DNA of 64,000 bases, from positions 62,001 through 126,000 of the forward strand of contig CAIUHP010000045.1 of NCBI GenBank assembly GCA_903899015.1, read 5' to 3'. Source of the stretch: an uncultured Armatimonadota bacterium. GTDB taxonomy: Bacteria > Armatimonadota > Fimbriimonadia > Fimbriimonadales > Fimbriimonadaceae. Below the pieces are notes generated by a model. That model searched no databases. It was not told the DNA's origin and worked only from the letters and a program-made list of their open reading frames with translations. Made by a program: the position numbers and the translations under genes. Shown in pieces: positions 45,310 through 54,942 of the stretch; the first letter of the stretch is position 1; every line of letters begins with the position of its first letter.

Positions 45310-46668
45310 TCATTTAGTAACGACAGGCATGCCAACGACATCCAATTCAACAACGGTGTCGATCGCATTCGGCGCACTAGCCGGCACAGTAATAGTCACA
45401 TCGGTTCCGGTTCTTTCAGCGGAAACCTTAGGTCCGCCAAGGATACGCGCACCGCGGATCTTGTTGGTCAAACCGGGAACCACAAGTTTGCCATCGGCGG
45501 GCCAATCGAACACATGCAGGAATACTTTCGATCTACCGGTGGTCGCATGAACCGTGCATCTTCCATAGGGAAGTTTCTCGAAAACGGAGGCAGTGGAATC
45601 GTAGATGGAGTCATGATTGACCTTCATCCATGCCCCTAAACCTTTGAGTCGATCAATAGCTTCAGGAGGGAAGACACCTTCGGCAGTTGGACCGACATTG
45701 AGTAGGAGGTTTCCACCCTTGCTGGCGATATCAACAAGATCTTGTACTAAAACTTTAACGGATTTGTAATTGTGATCGTGGCTGTTATATCCCCAGTTAT
45801 CATTCATGGTCATGCAAGTTTCCCAGTCGACTCCGGGAAGCCCGGTTGGCGGAATGGTTTGCTCGGGTGTCGAATAGTCTCCTAATGCGCGGTCGCGGGC
45901 ATGGCCCACACGGTTATTGACAATTACATTTGGATCGACAGTGCGGCAGAGGGCATAAAGCTCCGAACCATAAGGTTCTTTCCATGTGTTCTCCCATTCG
46001 CCATCGAACCAAACGACGCCGAGAGGAGCGTAATCGGTCAAGATCTGTTGGACATCATTGCGTAAATACTGTCGGAATCTATCGAAATTGGCGCCATCTT
46101 CAGGTCGGTCTGCTACTTCCCAACTCCGTCTTGGTAAGTAGTCTGGGTGATGCCAGTCCATGATTGAGTGATACAGACAAAACTTTAGACCTTCCGAGCG
46201 AACAGCCTTGGCGAGTTCTTTGATCGGGTCTCGCTTGAAGGGTGTATTGGTCACCTTGAAGTCGGTGTACTTGCTATCAAACATGTTGAAGCCGTCGTGG
46301 TGCTTCGAGGTGATCACGAGATACTGCATTCCCGCGTCATGCGCCATCTTGGCCCATGCCTTGGCATCGAACTTCACAGGATTGAATTGGCCAACAAACT
46401 TGTCGTAAGTCTTGATGGGAATATGCGCGGATTCTCGGATCCATTCTGCATATTCTGTTTTGCCATTCCACTCACCGGCTGGTACTGCGTAAAGACCCCA
46501 GTGAATGAACATTCCAAAACGAGATTTTCGCCACCAAGCCATGCGAGCATCCTTTTGGGCCTTCGTTTCAGCGGGAATAACGGGAGTTGCAGGGGCCTGA
46601 GGCGGCGTTGCCTGAAGGGAACCACCGGTCCCCATTACTGCGATCGATGCAAGTAGTGATAGCGTCAC
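45310..46668 (-). CDS. Alpha-L-fucosidase, GH29
   Basis: 452 residues from the GTG at 46668. Signal peptide about 1-20 (LSLLASIAVMGTGGSLQA), then the GH29 barrel: GMFIHWGLYAVP with His56, SKHHDGFNMFDSKYTDF, and VVWFDGEW with Asp222 as predicted nucleophile, then GGNLLLNVGPTAEG, and a C-terminal beta-sandwich. All key residues are canonical, unlike the GH29 at 8770. It should release alpha-linked L-fucose outside the cytoplasm. The open frame reaches 46962, but its first 98 codons overlap the divergent gene and look non-coding; a TACAAT box 7 bases before the GTG supports the shorter form. Confidence 0.85.
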   Translation of the reverse strand: MTLSLLASIAVMGTGGSLQATPPQAPATPVIPAETKAQKDARMAWWRKSRFGMFIHWGLYAVPAGEWNGKTEYAEWIRESAHIPIKTYDKFVGQFNPVKFDAKAWAKMAHDAGMQYLVITSKHHDGFNMFDSKYTDFKVTNTPFKRDPIKELAKAVRSEGLKFCLYHSIMDWHHPDYLPRRSWEVADRPEDGANFDRFRQYLRNDVQQILTDYAPLGVVWFDGEWENTWKEPYGSELYALCRTVDPNVIVNNRVGHARDRALGDYSTPEQTIPPTGLPGVDWETCMTMNDNWGYNSHDHNYKSVKVLVQDLVDIASKGGNLLLNVGPTAEGVFPPEAIDRLKGLGAWMKVNHDSIYDSTASVFEKLPYGRCTVHATTGRSKVFLHVFDWPADGKLVVPGLTNKIRGARILGGPKVSAERTGTDVTITVPASAPNAIDTVVELDVVGMPVVTK

Positions 46669-46675
46669 GGAGTCT

Positions 46676-46681
46676 ATTGTA
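46676..46681 (-). promoter_or_regulatory. Minus-10 box of a leaderless promoter
   Basis: On the minus strand TACAAT is followed by 7 bases and then the GTG start at 46668. It decides the start of the fucosidase gene. Confidence 0.5.
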
Positions 46682-46862
46682 GTGGATTTAGCGGCCTCCG
46701 GCGAGCCACTGCAGGTTGAAACGGCTGACCCTAAGAAGTTTATGGAACTCCTTGCATCGGAAAGCTTCCTATAGTCGGGCTCCAGATGTAAGTTGCAGTA
46801 GCGCTTGACCGACCCAGGCACATTGAACGCCGTTCCTGCGGAGCCCTGACAGGGAGTAGAAC

Positions 46863-47549
46863 ATGAATCACAGTTTATCGGGTAGTCAGCAGCAGACTTT
46901 TGAGACGATCTTCCGACATCCAATTTCACATAACTTGGAATGGAAGGCCCTAATCTCGGCACTTCGGGAGCTAGGCGAAGTAGAGGAAGGACCGAACGAG
47001 AAACTGAAGTTCTCTCGAAATGGGCTTAAACTCAATTTGCACGCCCAAGGGAAGTACATCGGTGTTGATGACCTTATGAGGGTGCGTCATCTACTGGAGC
47101 TTTCTGCGAAACTTCCCACCCATCAAGAAACCGGAAACAACGCGATTGTCGTTGTTGATCACAAAGGAGCTCGGATCTTTAGTGCGGGCGACCTTTCCGT
47201 TGAGCCAATTCTCATTGAGCCCGAGGATCCTAGCGGACACGATCAGCAAGTGCATAACCCGATAGGTGATTCGGGTGGCAAACAAGGTCCAACACGAAAG
47301 TTGTTCTACGAGGCGATTGCAAACAACCTTTCTGGCGTTGATCAAATTCTTTTGGTTGGCAATGGACACGGAGCAAGCAGCGAAGTGGAACACCTCGTAG
47401 CCTTTTTGAAATCGCATCACCATGAGAACATTGAAGAGCGAATAATCGGTCTCGAGGTTCTGGACCTGCATCACCTCACCGAGCCAGAACTACTTGCAAA
47501 GGTAAATAGTTTGTTCGTCATGCATTTGAATGCACTCACTAACGGATAG
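46863..47549 (+). CDS. Two-domain conserved protein of unknown function (eRF1/Vms1-like C-terminal fold suspected)
   Basis: 228 residues, no signal peptide. The N-terminal 80 residues (FETIFRHPISHNLEWKALISALRELGEVEE, then LNLHAQGKYIGVDDLMRVRHLLE) form a small alpha-beta domain reminiscent of HicA-type RNA-binding folds. The C-terminal half (NAIVVVDHKGARIFSA ... QILLVGNGHGASSEVEHLVAFLKSHH) resembles the eRF1 domain 3/Vms1-like fold found in proteins that handle stalled ribosomes or tRNA. Similar full-length proteins occur in actinobacteria, where the function is unknown as far as I am aware. A good ribosome site (AGGGAG, 6 bases) precedes the ATG. It diverges from the GH29 gene. Confidence 0.6.
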   Translation: MNHSLSGSQQQTFETIFRHPISHNLEWKALISALRELGEVEEGPNEKLKFSRNGLKLNLHAQGKYIGVDDLMRVRHLLELSAKLPTHQETGNNAIVVVDHKGARIFSAGDLSVEPILIEPEDPSGHDQQVHNPIGDSGGKQGPTRKLFYEAIANNLSGVDQILLVGNGHGASSEVEHLVAFLKSHHHENIEERIIGLEVLDLHHLTEPELLAKVNSLFVMHLNALTNG

Positions 47550-47588
47550 AAGTAATTTCATCCGCAGATGATCTATTTGAAGATCCCA

Positions 47589-47626
47589 TCAGCATTCCTT
47601 TGGAACCGGTTCCAGAGGGATGCTGA
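47589..47626. terminator. Long hairpin between convergent genes
   Basis: A 19-bp inverted repeat with practically no spacer (two mismatches, both G-U in one RNA strand), TCAGCATTCC... with ...GGGATGCTGA. It sits between the stop codons of 46863-47549 and 47649-48524 and has no T-run, so terminator function is probable rather than certain. Confidence 0.5.
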
Positions 47627-47648
47627 CGGGGCTTGCAATGTGGTCCAG

Positions 47649-48524
47649 TTAGGCCGTTAGCGCGGAGAGTTTTTCAAAGAGGGCATCGTCAATCGAAATC
47701 CCTGCCGCAGAGGTGTTTTCTTCAAGGTGGGCAATCGATGATGTTCCTGGTATCGGGAGCATAACGGGCGAGCGCTTGAGAAGCCACGCGAGAGCCAATT
47801 GGGCGACCGTTGCCTCATGCTCCTTTGCCGCAGTGTCCAATATTCCGCCAGGCTTGGCAAGATCACCAGCTGCAACCGGGAACCAGGGAATAAACCCAAT
47901 GTTCTCTTCGGTGCAATAGTCTAGGACTGCTTCAGATTGTCGATTCGATAAGTTGTAAAGGTTCTGAACCGTCACGATGGGGACAATTTCACGAGCGGCT
48001 TTGATTTCGTCGACCGAAACTTCCGACAAGCCAACGTGTCGAATCTTTCCTTCCTCTTGGAGGTCTCGCAGCACACCAAACTGATCCGCCGCTGGAACCG
48101 CAGGATCGATTCGATGTAGCTGATACAGGTCAATGCGATCTTGCTTCAATCGTCGAAGGCTCATTTCAACGCACTGTCTTAGGTATTCAGGCCGGCCGAT
48201 TGGAAGCCATTTGTCTGGACCGGTTCGAGCAAGCCCACCTTTGGTTGCGATAACGAGATCCGATGGGTACGGATGAAGGGCAGACGCAATCAAGTCCTCG
48301 GAGACGGCCGGACCATAGGAGTCGGCAGTGTCGATAAAGTTGATCTCTAGTTCTGCAACTCGGCGGAGAAGTGCTTTGGCCCCTTCAGGGTCTGCTGGAT
48401 CACGCCAAATCCCAGGGCCCGTTATCCGCATCGCCCCGAATCCGAGTCGGGTTACGGGCATATCGCCCCCGATTAAGAATTGGCCAGATGGTCTCGCTGA
48501 AATTTTGCTCGAAGGATTTGACAT
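47649..48524 (-). CDS. Aldo-keto reductase
   Basis: 291 residues. The barrel begins [16 protein letters not shown] and shows the tetrad: Asp and Tyr in [10 protein letters not shown], Lys in VIATKGGL and His in YQLHRID. NADPH-binding is supported by [11 protein letters not shown] near the C-terminus. It belongs to a different subfamily from the reductase at 34773 (oxidoreductase of the YajO/general-stress Gsp69 type). It should reduce carbonyl compounds in the cytoplasm. A TAGATT box lies exactly 6 bases before the ATG, so a leaderless message is likely. Confidence 0.86.
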   Translation of the reverse strand: MSNPSSKISARPSGQFLIGGDMPVTRLGFGAMRITGPGIWRDPADPEGAKALLRRVAELEINFIDTADSYGPAVSEDLIASALHPYPSDLVIATKGGLARTGPDKWLPIGRPEYLRQCVEMSLRRLKQDRIDLYQLHRIDPAVPAADQFGVLRDLQEEGKIRHVGLSEVSVDEIKAAREIVPIVTVQNLYNLSNRQSEAVLDYCTEENIGFIPWFPVAAGDLAKPGGILDTAAKEHEATVAQLALAWLLKRSPVMLPIPGTSSIAHLEENTSAAGISIDDALFEKLSALTA

Positions 48525-48530
48525 GTCCCT

Positions 48531-48536
48531 AATCTA
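48531..48536 (-). promoter_or_regulatory. Minus-10 box of a leaderless promoter
   Basis: On the minus strand TAGATT is followed by 6 bases and then the ATG at 48524. Confidence 0.5.
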
Positions 48537-48660
48537 CGAAGTGAATTATCAATTTATCATCTTGTTAAACAAGTGAGATTCGGCCCCTTGACTCGTCGGA
48601 TTTGATCGCTTTTCGACTGATCTCACCCGGAAGGGTGATTGTCTTGAACCATTCAGATTC

Positions 48661-49506
48661 TTAGGGACGGATCAAGTAAATCGAATGCTTGCTAGAAACA
48701 ATTTGCTTGAGGGCGGAGCTCCCGATATTGAGTCGGTCAGCATATCCTGTTCCCTGGGCGGCCATCACCAGTAAATCAGCTTTTACTTCGTCCATTTGGG
48801 TCTCGACAACTTCTCCAAGGTCTCCTTCCCACAAACGGTGTTCGGCAGGAATTCCGGCTTCACGAATTCTCTTGACCACTTTCTTGCTTTTCTTGCCGAT
48901 GAATTCAAGGAAGGATTCACGATGGTCTTTGTTCATGCCTGCAACCATCTTCTTATCAAATGCGGTGAGAAGGATAAGTTGCTTGATCCCTTCTGGCTTT
49001 TGCTCAATGAAGGTTCGAATCGCACGGTCAGAGTATTTGGAATGGTCCGTTGTCAAGACGACGGATAATGGTCCGACGGGTGATACTTCGCCTTTAGAAA
49101 TAAGTACGGATTCCTTCGATCCAATCGCAAGGGCTCGCCCCATACTGCCAAACAGGCTCGAATTGAACTTGGAGCGGCGCCGGGAGCCAATACAGATTAG
49201 GTCAGCTTTCTCTTTTCTGGCATGGTCCAATAAGATCTTTGCCGGAGAGCCAAATAAAACCTTTCGCGAGGTTCGAAATCCTAATGCTTCTGAAATAACT
49301 TTCGCATGCATTATCAGCGTGTCGTCGGAGTTTATCTGGGACAACTCTGCGCCCGAAATGAAGCCAAATTCTTGCTTTGACACGAGTAATTTTGAATCGT
49401 CGACGTGAATGACTTCGATGTCGACTTCTTGAGGTCGAAGTCTCGCAAGGAGGTTCAGAGTTGATTCGTAGTAACCCGTTCCATCTACACCAACAATAGT
49501 TTTCAT
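48661..49506 (-). CDS. Universal stress protein with two tandem UspA domains
   Basis: 281 residues. Two Usp domains in series: the first (1-140) has KTIVGVDGTGYYEST, ADLICIGSRRRSKFNSSLFGSMGRAL and VLISKG; the second (about 145-281) has VVLTTDHSKYSDRAI and ADLLVMAAQGTGYADRLNIGSSALKQIVSSKHSIYLIRP. The G-2x-G-9x-G(S/T) ATP-binding loop is better kept in the second domain. It lies only 3 bp after the HD-GYP regulator gene, so it is most likely the last gene of a three-gene operon with the hybrid kinase and that regulator, and may be an output of their signalling. Confidence 0.83.
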   Translation of the reverse strand: MKTIVGVDGTGYYESTLNLLARLRPQEVDIEVIHVDDSKLLVSKQEFGFISGAELSQINSDDTLIMHAKVISEALGFRTSRKVLFGSPAKILLDHARKEKADLICIGSRRRSKFNSSLFGSMGRALAIGSKESVLISKGEVSPVGPLSVVLTTDHSKYSDRAIRTFIEQKPEGIKQLILLTAFDKKMVAGMNKDHRESFLEFIGKKSKKVVKRIREAGIPAEHRLWEGDLGEVVETQMDEVKADLLVMAAQGTGYADRLNIGSSALKQIVSSKHSIYLIRP

Positions 49507-49509
49507 AAG

Positions 49510-50535
49510 CTATATCTGTAAAAAGGCTTTGACTACCGTCGGATCAAAGTTTCTACCGCTTAACGAGTGTATCTCGTCAGTAGCTTGGTCATGGGACCAT
49601 GCCTTCTTGTAGGGGCGTTCGTGCGTGAGTGCATCATAGACATCGGCAACAGCAACGATCCGGGCAGGTAAGGGAATTTGATCGCCCACTAGACCTTCTG
49701 GATATCCACTTCCATCCCACTTTTCATGGTGACTTAATGCGATTGACTTTGCGAGTTCCATCTCGGGGGAATGGATGATTGAAAGAAGTTTTGCTCCGAC
49801 CGTTGTGTGTAACTTAACCATCTCGAACTCGGCTATATCGAGTTTTCCTGGTTTAAGGAGTATGTTGTCAGGCACTGCTATTTTTCCAACGTCATGCAGG
49901 GGAGCGGTCAAGCGGATGGCATCGACTAACGTAGTTTCTAAGTAGAGACCAACCGCAATTCGGGCCGACAAATCTCCCACTCGTTTGGTGTGCTCACCTG
50001 TTTCATCGTCGCGAAACTCTGCCGCTCTTGCCAGTGCTTCAAGGGCACCGCGATTAGTTGCTTTTAGTTCGCTGGTTCTTGCTTGCACAACCTGCTCAAG
50101 GTGTTCTCGGTAATGGCCCAACGAAACATGCATTTGGCGAGCTTCAAGCAAATTTCGAATTCGAAGCAAGATTTCGAGGGCATCTGCGGGCTTGACTAAA
50201 AAGTCTGAAGCTCCGGCATGGAGCGCTTGCGTCTTTGTGTCGGAAGAAGTGTCTCCGGTGAGAGCGATTACTGGCAAATATTGGCCTGGAAAGAGATCCT
50301 CTCGAATGGCACGAAGGATTTCGTGACCATTTGGGGCAGGCATATGCATATCCAGAATGACAATGTCTGGATGATAGTTTGCAAGTGTGGTCAACGCGGA
50401 CTTTGAGTCGGTAATTCCAATGTAACTTGAGTAGCCAGCCCATTCAAGGATTGACTTTATGTAACGAATATTCTCAGCATCGTCGTCGATGATGCTGATC
50501 TTGGCTTGGGGAAAAGGACACTCAAGTTTAATCAT
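49510..50535 (-). CDS. Response regulator with HD-GYP c-di-GMP phosphodiesterase domain
   Basis: 341 residues. Receiver domain at 10-130 with phospho-acceptor Asp62 and switch Lys115; a helical linker (about 135-165) of the kind that connects receivers to HD-GYP domains; then the HD-GYP domain with LHDVGK (His214, Asp215) and the HHExxDGxGYP signature at 269-279. All metal ligands appear to be present, so c-di-GMP hydrolysis is expected. It is encoded 18 bp after the hybrid kinase gene and is the natural phosphoryl acceptor. GAGG about 10 bases upstream gives a ribosome site. Confidence 0.87.
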   Translation of the reverse strand: MIKLECPFPQAKISIIDDDAENIRYIKSILEWAGYSSYIGITDSKSALTTLANYHPDIVILDMHMPAPNGHEILRAIREDLFPGQYLPVIALTGDTSSDTKTQALHAGASDFLVKPADALEILLRIRNLLEARQMHVSLGHYREHLEQVVQARTSELKATNRGALEALARAAEFRDDETGEHTKRVGDLSARIAVGLYLETTLVDAIRLTAPLHDVGKIAVPDNILLKPGKLDIAEFEMVKLHTTVGAKLLSIIHSPEMELAKSIALSHHEKWDGSGYPEGLVGDQIPLPARIVAVADVYDALTHERPYKKAWSHDQATDEIHSLSGRNFDPTVVKAFLQI

Positions 50536-50553
50536 CGTTCGTCAGCCTCGTAA

Positions 50554-53049
50554 TTAGACATTTAGGATTCGATTTAACTCAGCAGTAAGGCTACTAAATT
50601 CAATCGGCTTTGTTAGGTACGCCTGAGCACCTAATGCCAATGCTGATCGAATGCTTACGTCCGTCGCATCTGCGCTAATGACAATGACGGGGATGCTATT
50701 TGTTTTCGGGTTGCTACGGATTTGTTCCAAAACACTCAGTCCACCGATATCGGGCAAATGGAGGTCAAGGAAGATAAGGTTTGGATTGAGACTTTCGATA
50801 AGCCGCAGTCCATTTTCCGCTCGCAAGGCTTCGAAAAGCTTAAACTTTTTCGATTGAGAGCAATACTGCTTCATCAAATCCAGGTTCGCTTGGCTATCGT
50901 CGATGTATACAACGGATAATTCACCGATGTCTTTGGCCTTTTCGATACTTTCGCTCTGCGAATCTTCTTCCGCTTGACAATTACAAGGGGCATTATTGCC
51001 AACAAGATTTTGAACTCGAACCAGTTCAAGCTCGAAAGTTGTTCCAGATGAAGAGGACTCTATAAGCCTAAGGTCACCGTCCATCAGGCGAGCTAAGTTG
51101 AGCGATAAAGCCAATCCCAGTCCTGTGCCTGGGGCGACTGGGTTCGGTCCCCTTTCAAACGGCTTGAAAAGCCATTCATTTGCCCCTGGACCCAAACCAG
51201 GGCCAGTATCCGATATGGTGATTCGACAAACAGAATCTGTGCACCCACCGCATTTCATGACGATGCTGCCGTCATCTCGGTTGAATTTGATGGCGTTAGA
51301 CAGCAAGTTAAGAAGAATTTGCATCAGCCTCTTGCGATCTGCCATGACGTTTCCTTCATGTATGCTGTGATCAACTGTGATACTTATTTGTCGATCTTCG
51401 GCGGTTGCCCGAATCAGTTCGACTGCATGCAGAACTGTCTCAGAGACTGACAGTGGCTCGAGATAGCAGTCAAGATTCCCGCTTTCAATTCTTGAGATAT
51501 CAAGTACCTCATTGATTAGGTCTAGTAAATGAGTTCCCGCTTTTAAAATGGAATTTGAACAATCGAGAATGCTTGGGTCCGAAAACCTCATTTCAAGTAT
51601 TTGAGCGAACCCAAGAACTGAGTTTAATGGGGTGCGTAATTCGTGGCTCATCCGAGACAGAAATTCGCTTTTCGCTTTATTCGCTTTGTCTGCTTCGCTA
51701 CGAGCCCATTCCAATTGGTCAGCACGGTCCTTGAGGTCCTTATTGAGGATTCGAATTTCATCTTCAGCCTGCCTCAATTCAGTCACGTCTCTGGCAGACC
51801 CATAAATTTTCGAATTGGAAGTGCGTACAGCTTTCCATGATAGGATGCGCGTCGATCCATCCCGGTGAAGGCAGCGGTTTTCGAAACTTAAAGTGTTGTC
51901 GCCTTCAACTAACAACTTGGCCAAACACCTTTCTGTTTTTGAGCGATCTTCTTCGACGACAAAGTCTAGGAATGGTCGAGCTTTTAGCTCGTCTGCCGTC
52001 CAACCAAACGTCGACGTAAAGGAGTAGCTAACCTTTTCAAAGAATCCTTCGGCGTTGATGATGCAAAGCAGATCGAGCCAGTTCTCGAATAGGCTCTCAA
52101 ATTCATCGTTGAGTTCCTTTCGAAACGATAGGTCGCGAAGTGAAGCGACGACTCCAACTACGTCTCCGTTCTCATCAATAATCGGACTACCAACTAGACT
52201 GACGTGAATAGGTGAACCGTTCTTGTGAATTCGCACGGTTTCAATTTCACTGATCCCCCCTCCGTTATGAAGCGTGCTGTGCCACTCGCTGAATTGGCTC
52301 TGCCTATCTTGTGGGACGAGGAAGTTTATGTGTCTCCCAATCGCTTCTTCCGGTCGGTAACCGAACATTTTTTCTGCTGCTGGGTTCCATGTTTCTATCG
52401 TTCCTTCAAGATTTCGGCTGACAATTGCATCTTTCGAAGATCTAACTAAAGCTCCATATCTGAGAAGTTCAGCCTCCGTTCTCTTTTTGGACGCTTCATT
52501 TTCAAAACGCTCGAGCGCGAAAGAAATATCTTCGGTTGCTTCAACCAGAAGTCCCACTTCTTCAGATTTAAAGTAGCCAGCAATACTCGAGTAAACGGCA
52601 AGCACTCCTATTGGTCTGGAAGCAAGCGAAATTGGAAGTATTGCTGCTGAACGAATGCCACATCTCTTGGCCCTGTCATGCCACAACAGCGTATTTGGAT
52701 CGGATTGGTAGTCGTTGGCAATGTAAATTTGGTCAGTTCGAAACGCTATGCCTGCCGGACCCAAGCCTTCGGGGATCTCTCTGACAGAAAGCTGAATGGA
52801 ATCGAGAAAACTATTTGGGTCTCCTGATTTAGCCACAAAATCAAGCAAACCGGTCGAAGGATCATGAATACCTACGAATGCAATTTCAAAGATCTCGCTA
52901 TCCACCATCAAGCGACAGACGTTTTGAAACAGATCGTCCTTAGCTTTCGCATGTACAATCGACTGGGAAACTCGCCTTAAAGCATTGTAGAGGCGATTTA
53001 GGCGTTCAAGCTCGGTCGTAAGATGGCGCTCATGATCTGATAAGTTCAT
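50554..53049 (-). CDS. Hybrid sensor histidine kinase GAF-PAS-PAS-HisKA-HATPase-REC
   Basis: 831 residues, no transmembrane helices, so a cytoplasmic sensor. Order: GAF domain (about 20-180), PAS (about 195-310, with FGYRPEEAIGRHINFLVPQD), PAS (about 325-430), coiled-coil linker, HisKA with the phospho-site His469 in MSHELRTPLN, HATPase (NLLSNAIKFN, ISDTGPGLG, GTGLGLAL) and a C-terminal receiver with Asp762 in FLDLHLPD. It is the first gene of an operon with the HD-GYP regulator and the universal stress protein and is divergent from a second kinase. The input signal is not known; a GAF plus two PAS domains suggest a small ligand or redox cue. Confidence 0.87.
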   Translation of the reverse strand: MNLSDHERHLTTELERLNRLYNALRRVSQSIVHAKAKDDLFQNVCRLMVDSEIFEIAFVGIHDPSTGLLDFVAKSGDPNSFLDSIQLSVREIPEGLGPAGIAFRTDQIYIANDYQSDPNTLLWHDRAKRCGIRSAAILPISLASRPIGVLAVYSSIAGYFKSEEVGLLVEATEDISFALERFENEASKKRTEAELLRYGALVRSSKDAIVSRNLEGTIETWNPAAEKMFGYRPEEAIGRHINFLVPQDRQSQFSEWHSTLHNGGGISEIETVRIHKNGSPIHVSLVGSPIIDENGDVVGVVASLRDLSFRKELNDEFESLFENWLDLLCIINAEGFFEKVSYSFTSTFGWTADELKARPFLDFVVEEDRSKTERCLAKLLVEGDNTLSFENRCLHRDGSTRILSWKAVRTSNSKIYGSARDVTELRQAEDEIRILNKDLKDRADQLEWARSEADKANKAKSEFLSRMSHELRTPLNSVLGFAQILEMRFSDPSILDCSNSILKAGTHLLDLINEVLDISRIESGNLDCYLEPLSVSETVLHAVELIRATAEDRQISITVDHSIHEGNVMADRKRLMQILLNLLSNAIKFNRDDGSIVMKCGGCTDSVCRITISDTGPGLGPGANEWLFKPFERGPNPVAPGTGLGLALSLNLARLMDGDLRLIESSSSGTTFELELVRVQNLVGNNAPCNCQAEEDSQSESIEKAKDIGELSVVYIDDSQANLDLMKQYCSQSKKFKLFEALRAENGLRLIESLNPNLIFLDLHLPDIGGLSVLEQIRSNPKTNSIPVIVISADATDVSIRSALALGAQAYLTKPIEFSSLTAELNRILNV

Positions 53050-53280
53050 TGGGTACCTAGTGCAATGGTTTCTAGCTAACTCTCTCGAACGTTCGGACGC
53101 AACCTACGTAACAATGTTTCCGCGTTACCTTCGCAGTAATCTTTTAAGAGCGATTTTGGATGACGTGCCAATCTCGTATGGCAGTGTTTTGGTCGATCAC
53201 ACTTTTTTTGCCATTATAGGACAAATCCATTCCAGGAATGATTCAATATACAGTGAATAAGCAAATTAAGTCGCAACGCT

Positions 53281-53286
53281 TAATGT
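53281..53286 (+). promoter_or_regulatory. Minus-10 box of a leaderless promoter
   Basis: TAATGT is followed by 6 bases and then the ATG at 53293. Confidence 0.5.
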
Positions 53287-53292
53287 GAGGCA

Positions 53293-54942
53293 ATGGATAA
53301 TCTTATTAGGCCAGATTCAAGGATCCTCGTCATCGACGACGAAGCTGCCAATGTCAGTTTCCTTGAAGCTCTGCTCAATATTGCGGGATATAAACAGGTG
53401 CTCAGCACGACCGATTCTCGACGGTCGGTTGACCTTTTCACCGCGTTCAATCCAGATATTGTCCTGCTAGACATCACGATGCCGTACGTTGATGGGTTTG
53501 GGGTGATGAATGCATTGAGAAATTCATTTCCAGATCACCATGTTCCGATCTTAGTGTTAACGGCAGATACGACAAAATCGACAAAGCACCAAGCCCTTTC
53601 TGGAGGAGCCACCGATTTTCTATATAAACCCCTTGATGCTGATGAAGTGTTGCTTCGCATCCGGAATTTGCTGCGAGCTCATTACGACCGAAACCATCTT
53701 GACGAGCAAGTAAGAGAACAAACTGCCGCTCTCACACTCGCAAACGACAAGGTAGTAGAGCTTCAATCGGCCGCTCTACTCGCTGAACAAGCCAAGCGAA
53801 CATTCATTGGGAATATGAGCCACGAATTACGGACTCCGATGAATGGAATCCTTGGCGTAACTTCGCTGTTGACCCAACGCACGAATGACGACGAGACCCA
53901 ACGCATGTTGAATGTAGTTTTCAACAGCTGTGAGAAGCTTCAAGTTATTCTCGACGAAATTCTTTACATCGCCAGCGTCGACGCTGGACGAGTCGAGTTG
54001 GAAACGTTGCCGATTGACATCAATTTACTCGTCGAAGAAGTCGTCGGGCTTTACGAAGCCGAGTCCTTTCGGAAAGGGATCACACTGACAATAACGCACC
54101 CGAAGGAACCCACCCCGATCCTTTCTGGTGACGCCATTAGAATCCGTCAAACGCTCGGCAGTCTCATTGCAAATGCGGTGAAGTTCACTCGGGAGGGAGG
54201 CGTTAATCTGGAATGGAACTGGATGCTTTATGGCGATTACGTCCAGCTTCGATTCGATATTTCGGACACAGGAATCGGAATTCAGGAATCTGACCAGAAG
54301 CGAATTTTCGAGCATTTCTCTCAGGTCGACGAGTCAAGTACTCGAGCGTTTGGCGGTGTCGGACTGGGTTTGGCGATTGCAAGAAACAACGTTTTCTTGA
54401 TGGGTGGCAGTCTGTCCTTCCAAAGTGCAATCGATAAAGGTTCTACTTTTTCAGTCGAGATCCAGCTAGCACCAACCACTTTGCAACCTCGAACTGAATT
54501 GCCATCGGCATCAACGCTTCCATTGACTCGGCACGGTGTCCCAAAAGTTCTGATCGTTGACGATAACGAGGTGAATCTTATGGTTGCCAGCGAACTCTTT
54601 AAGACATGCGGTTGCGATATTGATTCAGCGGAAAATGGCATTCAAGCGATCGAAATGTCCGGAAGCGCGAACTACGACCTTATTATGATGGACATTCAGA
54701 TGCCTATTTGCGACGGAATCGAAGCAACCCGAGTGATTCGAAATAGGGAAGTTTTACAAGGCAACTCTCGAACGCCAATAATCGCACTCACTGCCAACAC
54801 GCTTGAAAGCGATGTGAAGTCCTACTTTGAGGTTGGGATGGACGATGTGTTGCCGAAGCCCATAACCTATACGACCGTCAAAGAGCACCTAACGAAGCAC
54901 GGCTTATTGAATGAGCAGAAGAGAGGTCGACCTAACTCATAA
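53293..54942 (+). CDS. Hybrid histidine kinase REC-HisKA-HATPase-REC
   Basis: 549 residues, soluble. N-terminal receiver (Asp60) joined by a helical linker (about 135-165) to HisKA (His177 in MSHELRTPMN), HATPase (LIANAVKFT, ISDTGIGI, GVGLGLAI), and a C-terminal receiver (Asp467 in MMDIQMP). A receiver at the front makes it a response regulator with kinase output rather than a direct sensor, so it can relay a signal from another kinase such as the divergent GAF-PAS kinase. The N-terminal receiver and linker closely resemble those of the HD-GYP regulator on the other strand. Confidence 0.86.
   Translation: MDNLIRPDSRILVIDDEAANVSFLEALLNIAGYKQVLSTTDSRRSVDLFTAFNPDIVLLDITMPYVDGFGVMNALRNSFPDHHVPILVLTADTTKSTKHQALSGGATDFLYKPLDADEVLLRIRNLLRAHYDRNHLDEQVREQTAALTLANDKVVELQSAALLAEQAKRTFIGNMSHELRTPMNGILGVTSLLTQRTNDDETQRMLNVVFNSCEKLQVILDEILYIASVDAGRVELETLPIDINLLVEEVVGLYEAESFRKGITLTITHPKEPTPILSGDAIRIRQTLGSLIANAVKFTREGGVNLEWNWMLYGDYVQLRFDISDTGIGIQESDQKRIFEHFSQVDESSTRAFGGVGLGLAIARNNVFLMGGSLSFQSAIDKGSTFSVEIQLAPTTLQPRTELPSASTLPLTRHGVPKVLIVDDNEVNLMVASELFKTCGCDIDSAENGIQAIEMSGSANYDLIMMDIQMPICDGIEATRVIRNREVLQGNSRTPIIALTANTLESDVKSYFEVGMDDVLPKPITYTTVKEHLTKHGLLNEQKRGRPNS

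Noticed and set aside
46669-46962. A 98-codon extension of the second GH29
   Set aside because: It overlaps the divergent gene, contains no signal peptide, and a promoter box sits 7 bases before the GTG at 46668.
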